Source of the DNA: Oscillibacter sp. MSJ-31
Lineage (GTDB): Bacteria; Bacillota; Clostridia; Oscillospirales; Oscillospiraceae
DNA length: 64,000 nucleotides
Assembly (NCBI RefSeq): GCF_018918025.1
Contig: NZ_JAHLPT010000003.1
Location: 124,001 to 188,000 of the forward strand
Direction: 5' to 3'
Shown here: piece by piece, positions 39,762 through 46,062 of the stretch
Numbering within the stretch: position 1 is the first letter of the stretch
How the letters are laid out: each line of letters starts with the position of its first letter
Notes under the pieces: model-generated
Told to the model about the DNA's origin: nothing
What the model saw: only the letters and a program-made list of their open reading frames with translations
Databases searched by the model: none
Program-made: the position numbers and the translations under genes

Positions 39762-39806
39762 AAAGAGCCGTGAAGCGGGATCTTACATACTGCTTCACGG
39801 CTCTTT
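39762..39806. terminator. Terminator after rubredoxin
   Basis: AAAGAGCCGTGAAGC (39762-39776) pairs perfectly with GCTTCACGGCTCTTT (39792-39806). It lies 25 bases past the rubredoxin stop and insulates the FTR operon promoter. Confidence 0.8.
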
Positions 39807-39830
39807 GTTTATAGGTTTTGTTGTGCTTCC

Positions 39831-39989
39831 TTACTCAGCCGCAGAAAACTGATCTTTGCCAACTGAACATAAGGGGCATTCAAAATCATCCGGAATATCT
39901 TTCCATTTTGTACCCGGTGCAATGCCGCCTTCCGGATAGCCCTTTTCTTCATCGTATTCCCAACCACACACATCACATACATATTTCAT
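39831..39989 (-). CDS. Rubredoxin
   Basis: 52-residue rubredoxin ([20 protein letters not shown]). The iron ligands are in CDVCG and CPLCS, with the aromatic core residues (Y, W) in place. It carries single electrons to rubrerythrin, desulfoferrodoxin or flavodiiron proteins, all of which are encoded in this island. It is a single-gene unit between a terminator and the DUF6219 gene and is too short to be picked up by many gene finders. Confidence 0.93.
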   Translation of the reverse strand: MKYVCDVCGWEYDEEKGYPEGGIAPGTKWKDIPDDFECPLCSVGKDQFSAAE

Positions 39990-40078
39990 AATGAAATTCT
40001 CCTTTGATGTTTTTTATTTCGCACACAACATTAGCCCGACTTTATCGTCATCAGAAACAATAACGATTCCTATCTTAC

Positions 40079-40291
40079 TCAAAGAATATCCACAGCTTCC
40101 GCTTGTTTTACTCTCTTTGTTTTCTTATTCCCTGAAATCATTTTATGACCCGTATATACTGCCATAACCATGCAGATCAAGGAACTAAGCGCAAGGTACT
40201 TATGCGCTGTTTTTGAGCCTTTATATCCAGTGCAAAAAGTTCCAAACATGGTAATTACCGCTCCGATTGACCAATATTTATGTGCTTTCAT
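40079..40291 (-). CDS. Small two-helix membrane protein (DUF6219-like)
   Basis: 70-residue protein (MKAHKYWSIGAVITMFGTFC) with two membrane helices (about 8-24 and 35-52) and a basic C-terminal tail. It resembles the DUF6219 family. The ATG at 40291 follows AGGAGG by 9 nt. It lies between rubredoxin and superoxide reductase, so a stress-linked membrane role is possible but not shown. Confidence 0.65.
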   Translation of the reverse strand: MKAHKYWSIGAVITMFGTFCTGYKGSKTAHKYLALSSLICMVMAVYTGHKMISGNKKTKRVKQAEAVDIL

Positions 40292-40367
40292 GACTTGTTT
40301 GCCTCCTGCCTGCAATACATGTCATTCAGTTCTCTATGTTGGTTCTAAGATACCATGCGCGGAACGA

Positions 40368-40742
40368 TCACGCTTTCCACAGACTGTGGAGGTTGCAGTA
40401 GGCGTAGACCGCTTCGACCTCGTCGCCCTCGCAGAGAGCGAAGCAGACCTCGGGCTTCTCGCCTGGGTGCAGCTCCTTACGCTGGTTGCCCTGCTTGGTG
40501 TGGAGAGAGACCCACTCGATGTAGTGCTCCGGCAGCATGGGATGCTCCACGGAGCCGACCTTGACATGGACGATGCCGTTTTCCACTGTCCAGACAGGGA
40601 CATGCTTCTCCACGGCCGCGTCGGTCGTGCCGGGGATGATCTCGCTCATCGGCTCACCGCAGCAGATGACGGGAACGCCCGTATCCTTGACCTTGGCAAT
40701 GATGTTGCCGCAATGCTTGCAAATGTAAAACTTCTGCTCCAT
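40368..40742 (-). CDS. dfx: Desulfoferrodoxin (2Fe superoxide reductase)
   Basis: 124-residue superoxide reductase of the two-iron class. The N-terminal desulforedoxin domain has C8, C11, C27 and C28 for a structural iron. The catalytic site has E45, H47, H67, H73, C116 and H119. It reduces superoxide to peroxide without making O2, using rubredoxin. It follows the rubrerythrin gene by 21 bases, and rubrerythrin can remove the peroxide produced. Confidence 0.95.
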   Translation of the reverse strand: MEQKFYICKHCGNIIAKVKDTGVPVICCGEPMSEIIPGTTDAAVEKHVPVWTVENGIVHVKVGSVEHPMLPEHYIEWVSLHTKQGNQRKELHPGEKPEVCFALCEGDEVEAVYAYCNLHSLWKA

Positions 40743-40763
40743 GATGATTCTCCTTTTCTTTCT

Positions 40764-41306
40764 TTAATAGTTTTCTGCGTGAATTTCAAAATAGCTCTGG
40801 GGATGGTTGCAGGTCGGGCAGACCTCCGGTGCTTTCTCACCGATCACGATATGCCCGCAGTTGCGGCACTCCCACACCTTGACCTCGCTCTTGGCAAAGA
40901 CTTCCGCCATTTCCACATTGTGCAGCAGGGCACGGTAGCGCTCCTCATGATGCTTTTCAATGGCGGCTACCAGGCGGAAACGCTGGGCCAGCTCATGGAA
41001 GCCCTCCTCGTCGGCGGTTTTGGCGAAGCCGTCGTACATATCCGTCCACTCGTAGTTCTCGCCCTCAGCGGCGGCGAGAAGATTTTCGGCGGTGTCGCCG
41101 ATGTCGTTCAGCTCTTTGAACCACAGCTTGGCATGTTCCTTCTCGTTATCGGCGGTTTTAAGGAACAGCGCCGCGATCTGCTCGTAGCCTTCCTTCTTGG
41201 CCTTAGATGCAAAATAGGTGTACTTGTTGCGTGCCTCGGACTCACCGGCAAAGGCAGCCATCAGATTTTTTTCGGTTTGAGTACCTGCGTATTTCGCTTC
41301 TTTCAT
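40764..41306 (-). CDS. rbr: Rubrerythrin
   Basis: 180-residue peroxide reductase. The N-terminal four-helix domain (1-140) carries the diiron motifs ([31 protein letters not shown]), and the C-terminal rubredoxin-like domain has CRNCG and CPTC. It reduces H2O2 to water. The gene has its own promoter with a palindromic operator (41343-41360) and is followed by dfx in the same operon. Confidence 0.95.
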   Translation of the reverse strand: MKEAKYAGTQTEKNLMAAFAGESEARNKYTYFASKAKKEGYEQIAALFLKTADNEKEHAKLWFKELNDIGDTAENLLAAAEGENYEWTDMYDGFAKTADEEGFHELAQRFRLVAAIEKHHEERYRALLHNVEMAEVFAKSEVKVWECRNCGHIVIGEKAPEVCPTCNHPQSYFEIHAENY

Positions 41307-41338
41307 GGTCGATGCTCCTTTCAGCTTTTTCTGCTCAT

Positions 41339-41367
41339 ATTATAACACGGATTCGTGTTAAAAACAA
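41339..41367 (-). promoter_or_regulatory. Rubrerythrin promoter with palindromic operator
   Basis: On the minus strand TTGTTT (41362-41367) and TATAAT (41339-41344) are 17 bp apart. The spacer is filled by the palindrome TAACACGGATTCGTGTTA (7-bp arms around GATT, 41343-41360), a position where a bound regulator would block RNA polymerase. The half-site differs from the TGTGAC sites, so a different regulator is likely. Confidence 0.65.
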
Positions 41368-41372
41368 TATTT

Positions 41373-42029
41373 TCATTTTAAGTGATTCAATCCGCCTGTA
41401 TCCCGCAGCGTGATCGCACCGCGCTTCAGCTCCACCAGCCCGTCCTCCGAGAAGCCTTTGAGCATCCGCGCCACTGCCTCCCGCGCCGAGCTGATGTGCT
41501 GGGCGATCTGCTCATGGGTCATGCGTATCGTGTCGGAGCCGGTACGCTCCGCTTCGGCCAGGAGAAATTCTGCCAGCCGCCGATCCAACCCCTTAAACAT
41601 GATCTGCTGCATCGCCCACATCACATCAGAAAACCGTTTCGTTGCCAACTCATAGAGGAAGCAGCGGACATGAAGATTTTGCTCCTTGAGCGCAGCAATG
41701 ATATTTGCAGGGATAATCAGAACCTCCGTATCCATTCCCGCGGTCATTTGCGTATCAAAGGTGATTTGACTGATCACGCAGGAGGCAGAAAGCACGCATA
41801 ATTCGCCCGGATACAGCCGGAACAATGTGACTTCTCGCCCCTCCTCGGAGAGAAGATAGGTGCGGATCTCGCCGGAAAGGATGAACAGCATTCCAAGACA
41901 TTCGTTGTCGCTGCTGTGTACGAACGCACCCTTTTCATAATGACGGACAAAGGCACTTCGGCGCAGCGTTTCTTGCTCCTGTTCAGTCAAGGATGACCAA
42001 AACGGAAGCTGTGTCAGTGTGTGCTCCAT
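41373..42029 (-). CDS. Crp/Fnr-family regulator
   Basis: 218-residue regulator with an N-terminal cyclic-nucleotide-binding-like domain (about 1-130) and a C-terminal winged helix (RMTHEQIAQHISSAREAVAR, about 160-185). The Fnr-type Cys cluster is absent; two Cys in GELCVLSASCVIS (about 90-100) may be redox-active. The ATG follows the upstream stop by one base (TGATATG) without a Shine-Dalgarno site, so translation depends on the DUF134-NifX gene. It is the likely ligand of the TGTGAC palindromes in this island. Confidence 0.9.
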   Translation of the reverse strand: MEHTLTQLPFWSSLTEQEQETLRRSAFVRHYEKGAFVHSSDNECLGMLFILSGEIRTYLLSEEGREVTLFRLYPGELCVLSASCVISQITFDTQMTAGMDTEVLIIPANIIAALKEQNLHVRCFLYELATKRFSDVMWAMQQIMFKGLDRRLAEFLLAEAERTGSDTIRMTHEQIAQHISSAREAVARMLKGFSEDGLVELKRGAITLRDTGGLNHLK

Positions 42030-42030
42030 A

Positions 42031-42810
42031 TCAGTGGCAGCTATGCTTGCCGCAGCCGTGGTCACCGCAGGTGTGCCCAGCCTCGCCGTGCTCGTGGTCA
42101 TGGTGATCGCAGTGGACATTGGGATCGTAGCCCAGATTTCCGCTGAGCAATGCGCTCACCGCCGCGTCAGCGTCCCCGCTGACACCGCCGTAGAGCTTGA
42201 TGCCCGCTTCGGCCAGAGCTGCCTGCGCACCTCCGCCGATGCCTCCGCAAATCAAAGTGTCCACGCCGTTCTGCATCAGGAAGCCTGCCAGTGCGCCGTG
42301 ACCGCTGCCGTTGGTATCAACAACTCCCGCATGAGTGATTTTGCCGTCCGCAGCTTCATAAAGCTTGAACTGTTCGGTGTGGCCGAAATGCTGAAAGATC
42401 TGACCGTTTTCATAGGTAACTGCAATTTTCATAATGGAATCTCCTTCGCATTTTTTGTTGGATTTTTCTGTGTTGGCTCTCTGCATCCGGCAGCAGCGGC
42501 CGCAGTGGGCTGCCTCCTGTCCTCCGCAGATGCGGTAGTTTCCCCCGGTGATGTGCAGCGGTTTCCCGTGGACAAGACACGCTGCGATCTTGCACCGTGC
42601 GCTTTCGTAAATCTCCTGCACGGTAGATCGGGAAATGTCCATTTGTGCGGCACACTGCTCGTGGGTTTGCTGCTCCAAGTCAACCAGCCGGATGACCTCG
42701 TATTCGTCCAGCGTCAGCAGGATCGGCTCGGTATTCTCGCACCCGTTGGGGCAGAAGGTATCAACTTGTGGTGCGCCACAAATCCGACGGCACCGTGGCG
42801 GTCTTGGCAT
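42031..42810 (-). CDS. DUF134-NifX/NifB-like fusion protein
   Basis: 259-residue protein. Residues 1-100 (MPRPPRCRRICGAPQVDTF) are a DUF134 domain, a sigma-r4-like helix-turn-helix. Residues 127-225 (MKIAVTYENGQIFQHFGHTE) are a NifX/NifB C-terminal-type domain that binds Fe-S or FeMo-type cofactors, followed by a His/Cys-rich tail (HCDHHDHEHGEAGHTCGDHG). The second half has its own ATG at 42432 with AAGGAGA, so a 133-residue separate product is also likely. In many genomes these are two genes; here no stop separates them. Confidence 0.88.
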   Translation of the reverse strand: MPRPPRCRRICGAPQVDTFCPNGCENTEPILLTLDEYEVIRLVDLEQQTHEQCAAQMDISRSTVQEIYESARCKIAACLVHGKPLHITGGNYRICGGQEAAHCGRCCRMQRANTEKSNKKCEGDSIMKIAVTYENGQIFQHFGHTEQFKLYEAADGKITHAGVVDTNGSGHGALAGFLMQNGVDTLICGGIGGGAQAALAEAGIKLYGGVSGDADAAVSALLSGNLGYDPNVHCDHHDHEHGEAGHTCGDHGCGKHSCH

Positions 42811-42831
42811 GGACGCTTTCCTCCTTTGTTT

Positions 42832-42873
42832 TCGGTATATACCGATTATAGCACTTTGGAAAGGAAAAAGCAA
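42832..42873 (-). promoter_or_regulatory. Promoter and 14-bp palindrome of DUF134-NifX gene
   Basis: On the minus strand TTGCTT (42868-42873) and TATAAT (42845-42850) are separated by 17 bp. The perfect palindrome TCGGTATATACCGA (42832-42845) covers the start point directly after the -10, typical of autoregulation. The DUF134 helix-turn-helix of this gene is a candidate binder. Confidence 0.7.
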
Positions 42874-43003
42874 TATTCTTTTCAAAAGCCGCTGCAATTT
42901 CTGCCCTCATATAGATGCTGGCTGATAGGCTGATAGTCGGAGTTGAATACAACAAGTGAGCTATCCTCAAGTTAGATACTTCACGAAAAGAAGCGACGCC
43001 TGA

Positions 43004-43030
43004 ACGAGTGCCCGTGGCACTCGTTTTTTT
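43004..43030 (+). terminator. Orphan plus-strand terminator
   Basis: CGAGTGCC (43005-43012) pairs with GGCACTCG (43016-43023), followed by seven T. No plus-strand gene precedes it: the nearest genes are the divergent DUF134-NifX gene and the XRE gene starting at 43238. The 42811-43237 gap otherwise shows only promoter sequence. It may end an unannotated small RNA or a decayed gene. Confidence 0.7.
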
Positions 43031-43237
43031 GTTGCAATGCAATGCGGGTTAAAACATTTTTGATACGCTATAAACAAGCACAATTCGATAAATGACTTGA
43101 ATCGCAGAGCAAAAAACATAATTCTTTGTATTATAGCATAAACTCTTGTATGCTTTCAAGGCAAACGGCGTAAAATCGTGGGTTATTTTTCTTCGGTCAT
43201 CACCTAAAATAATCATAAGATAGGTGGTGAATATCAT

Positions 43238-43549
43238 ATGGACACACAATTCGTGCGTGATCGAATTACTCAGCTGAGACTAAAAAAGGGTGTCTCTGAA
43301 TATCAAATGAGTTATGATCTCGGGCATAGCAGAAGCTATGTTTATAACATATCCTCTGGCAAATCGTTGCCACCTATGGCAGAATTTCTTCAAATCTGTA
43401 ACTATTTTGATATTACACCAAGCCAATTCTTCGATGAATCCGAAGAAAATCCCGCACTCCTGCAAACGGCCATTGAAGAATTGCGAAAGCTGAATGACGA
43501 TGACTTAATGCTCATCATCGGCAATATTCGTCGGCTGACCCGTGAGTGA
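43238..43549 (+). CDS. XRE-family helix-turn-helix regulator
   Basis: 103-residue protein (MDTQFVRDRITQLRLKKGVS) with an XRE DNA-binding domain in residues 5-65 (YQMSYDLGHSRSYVYNISSG) and a short helical tail. AGGTGG precedes the ATG. It is monocistronic, followed by a terminator. Its AT-rich context contrasts with the GC-rich chromosome and suggests acquisition. The target is unknown. Confidence 0.88.
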   Translation: MDTQFVRDRITQLRLKKGVSEYQMSYDLGHSRSYVYNISSGKSLPPMAEFLQICNYFDITPSQFFDESEENPALLQTAIEELRKLNDDDLMLIIGNIRRLTRE

Positions 43550-43587
43550 CCATTCCCTGAAATAACACATTTGTAAATACAGAGAAA

Positions 43588-43626
43588 CCGCAAGGCATCG
43601 GTGTATAATCCATGCCTTGCGGAATT
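43588..43626 (+). terminator. Terminator after XRE gene
   Basis: CCGCAAGGCAT (43588-43598) pairs perfectly with ATGCCTTGCGG (43612-43622), followed by AATTTTG. The next 220 bases, up to the DUF1016 fragment, hold no recognisable gene. Confidence 0.75.
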
Positions 43627-43847
43627 TTGCTTTATAGAGGTGATTTGCATTGAAGCCTGAGAGAAAAACAATTTGCAGTTCTAACTCTGGGTAATACGCC
43701 GGAATTGCATAGTATATCACCACAAAGTACGCATCATTTGATTGCCATATACCATACTGATGAGTTCTACAAGGATAATCAAATGAGGTGTAAACTAATA
43801 ACATAGTAGGTGGTATATATGTTCAGTTTGCCACACTGGAATCTGTC

Positions 43848-44732
43848 ATGAAAGCAGATCTGCCGCAGATGGAGCTGTACTGCGAAATCGGCAAGGCCGT
43901 CTGTGCCCACTCGGAAAAGGGTGCAGCGGTAGCTGCTGCGGAGTTCATAAAAGAACAATACCCGGATATGACCGGCTTCTCTCCGCGCAATGTGCGCCGG
44001 ATGCGGGATTTCTGGCAGTTGTACAGCGGCATGCCGGAACTGCTGGGTGAAGCGCTTCGCTTGAATTGGACACAGAACGTTGTGATCATGGAGGCAGAGC
44101 TGCCCGCAGAGGAGCGCCGCTGGTACATCCGGCAGGCTACAGCACGGAATCTATCCAAGGCGGAGCTTCTGCGAATGATCGAGGATTCTGCGTATCTGGA
44201 AAGTGTTCTCGACGAAAAGGTCGATGTGTGGTATAATGAGGGCAACGATGAGATTTCGGAGAGAACGCAGTATGAAGAGGATTCTGTTTATCTGTCATGG
44301 AAATATCTGCCGCAGCCCCATGGCCGAGTTCGTGATGAAGGACTTGGTAAAAAAGGCGGGACTGACATCGCAATTTCATATCGAATCAGCGGCTACCAGT
44401 CGGGAGGAGATTGGCAACCCAGTCTATCCTCCGGCACGGCGCAAGCTGGCCGAGCATGGGATCTCCTGCGAAGGCCATGCCGCACGGCAGTTGACAAATC
44501 GGGATTACGACGAATACGATCTCCTGATCGGCATGGACCAGGCCAACCTCCGGGATATGTACCGTATCTGCGGCGGCGACTATGTCGGCAAGATGTCCCT
44601 CCTGATGGATCACACCGCCCATCCCGGCAATGTGGCAGACCCATGGTACACCGAGGACTTCGAGGCGACCTGGCAGGATGTGCTGGATGGCTGCCAAGGA
44701 CTTTTGAAAGAATTCATGACAGAACGAGGTGA
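43848..44732 (+). pseudogene. DUF1016 N-terminal fragment reading into phosphatase gene
   Basis: Residues 1 to about 145 (MKADLPQMELYCEIGKAVCA ... LSKAELLRMIEDSAYLESVL) match the N-terminal domain of DUF1016 (YhcG-type) proteins. The nuclease domain normally following is missing. After about residue 145 the frame only translates the low-molecular-weight phosphatase gene out of frame, so the long ORF is an artefact of a lost stop. The frame is also open 5' of the ATG (VQFATLESV), so the true N terminus may have been removed. Confidence 0.6.
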
Positions 44733-44754
44733 TTCAAATGGCACAAAACGATAA
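44272..44754 (+). CDS. Low-molecular-weight protein tyrosine phosphatase
   Basis: 160-residue phosphatase. The P-loop CHGNICRS (C8 to R14, CX5R) is at the N terminus and the general-acid Asp is in DPWYTEDFE (about 125). Such enzymes dephosphorylate phosphotyrosine proteins; related ArsC-type reductases lack the DPWY loop. An extended -10 (TGGTATAAT) lies about 35 bases upstream inside the DUF1016 fragment. The stop overlaps the start of the next gene by 17 nt. Confidence 0.9.
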   Translation: MKRILFICHGNICRSPMAEFVMKDLVKKAGLTSQFHIESAATSREEIGNPVYPPARRKLAEHGISCEGHAARQLTNRDYDEYDLLIGMDQANLRDMYRICGGDYVGKMSLLMDHTAHPGNVADPWYTEDFEATWQDVLDGCQGLLKEFMTERGDSNGTKR

Positions 44755-45622
44755 TATCCAACTGTTCGAAGACAAGCGTATTCGAACCGCATGGGATGAG
44801 GAAAAGGAAGAATGGTACTTTTCCGTCGTTGATGTGGTAGCTGTGCTGACTGATCAGCCAGATTATCAGGCAGCTCGTAACTACTGGAAGGTAACGAAGA
44901 AACGCCTGAAGGATGAGGGAAATGAAACGGTTACAGCTTGTAACCAGTTGAAAATGACCGCTTCGGATGGCAAAAAACGATTGACTGATGTAGCCGATAC
45001 CGAGCAGCTTCTCCGAATCATCCAGTCTATTCCTTCCCCGAAGGCAGAACCGTTCAAGTTGTGGCTGGCACAGGTCGGTCGAGAGCGTATCGAGGAGACC
45101 ATCGACCCGGAGCTGACCATTGACCGCGCTCTGGAAACCTATCTCAAGAAGGGTTACAGCCGTGAGTGGATCAATCAGCGGCTGCAGGCCATCCAGGTCC
45201 GTAAAGAACTGACGGATGAATGGGATGCCCGCGGTGTGCAGAAAGGCGTAGAGTACGCCATCCTCACGGACGAGATTTCCCGAGCCTGGTCTGGCATGTC
45301 CACCCGGCAGTACAAAAATCTGAAGGGCTTGAAAAAGGAAAACCTTCGTGATAACATGACTACGCTGGAACTGGTACTGAATATGCTGGCGGAGGCCACT
45401 ACTACGGAGATATCCAAGCAGAAAGCACCGAGTACATTTTCGGAGAATATGGCAGTCGCTCGTGAAGGCGGTGAGGCCGCTGGAATTGCCCGGAAAGCAG
45501 TGGAGGAGCGCACGGGTGTTCCTGTCATCACACCCAAGAACGCCGCACAGCTCAATCAAGTCGTAACGGACCTGCTGGAGGGCGCAGTCTCCGACACAAA
45601 GGAAAAACCGAAAGACAAGTGA
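44738..45622 (+). CDS. BRO-N/DinD-like protein
   Basis: 294-residue protein (MAQNDNIQLFEDKRIRTAWD). The N-terminal BRO-N domain (about 8-110, WYFSVVDVVAVLTDQPDYQA) is followed by a helical region found in DNA-damage-inducible protein D relatives. BRO-domain proteins bind DNA and act in phage-type regulation. Start ATG 44738 after GAGGTGA. It overlaps the phosphatase gene, so the pair is co-translated. This type of gene is often carried by mobile elements. Confidence 0.85.
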   Translation: MAQNDNIQLFEDKRIRTAWDEEKEEWYFSVVDVVAVLTDQPDYQAARNYWKVTKKRLKDEGNETVTACNQLKMTASDGKKRLTDVADTEQLLRIIQSIPSPKAEPFKLWLAQVGRERIEETIDPELTIDRALETYLKKGYSREWINQRLQAIQVRKELTDEWDARGVQKGVEYAILTDEISRAWSGMSTRQYKNLKGLKKENLRDNMTTLELVLNMLAEATTTEISKQKAPSTFSENMAVAREGGEAAGIARKAVEERTGVPVITPKNAAQLNQVVTDLLEGAVSDTKEKPKDK

Positions 45623-45707
45623 GCGTTGCACGTCAAGGTTTTCTTGCCGTCATACGACGATTTTTTGAAAGTAAATTTCGAAAAAATCTATAGTGTTGAG
45701 GTATGAC

Positions 45708-45748
45708 AAAAATAAGACCATCTGCCTTTGGCAGATGGTCTTATTTTT
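45708..45748. terminator. 19-bp perfect bidirectional terminator
   Basis: An exact 19-bp inverted repeat (45708-45726 with 45730-45748; arm core TAAGACCATCTGCC) surrounds a 3-nt loop, with A and T runs at the ends so it can terminate on both strands. It lies 86 bases after the BRO-N/DinD-like gene. Confidence 0.8.
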
Positions 45749-45920
45749 GGGTTCCGCTCTCTGGGGTCGCTCCACCCCAAGGAAATCGAACATGCTCGGG
45801 GCAAGTGAATTGCCCCTGCGCCAAGATCTTGCTGCGCAAAATACTTGTGACGGCGCACCCGCGCCGCCCCGCCTTGTGGGGTCCCGGTTCGGTCGGCATC
45901 CATACCGATATGCCATGACA
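45749..45920. repeat. Cluster of GC-rich hairpins, possible interspersed repeat
   Basis: Within 170 bases there are several stem-loops: TGGGGT/ACCCCA (45762-45779), GGGGCAA/TTGCCCC (45798-45816), CGGCGC/GCGCCG (45851-45866) and CCCC/GGGG (45867-45881). No coding frame with a ribosome site was found. Flanked by the two terminators at 45708 and 45921, it looks like a compact repeat cassette or a structured RNA of unknown family. Confidence 0.5.
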
Positions 45921-45959
45921 AAATGCCTGTGATGTTACAGCATCACAGGCATTTTTTGC
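45921..45959. terminator. Terminator after ECF operon
   Basis: ATGCCTGTGATG (45923-45934) pairs with CATCACAGGCAT (45941-45952), followed by TTTTTT on the plus strand and TTTT on the minus strand. It closes the ECF transporter operon, which ends at 46063. Confidence 0.8.
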
Positions 45960-46062
45960 GAGTATCGGCGTGGCGTAACGCGCTGCCGGCATTGCGCGGC
46001 TGGGTAGAACGGCTCGTCGCTGTCTCCGGCCGTATTTTCGGGGGCGATGCGGCGAGCGGTCA

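Noticed and set aside
43505-43804. A 99-codon minus-strand frame downstream of the XRE gene
   Set aside because: It crosses the XRE terminator and part of the XRE gene, and has no ribosome site or recognisable family.
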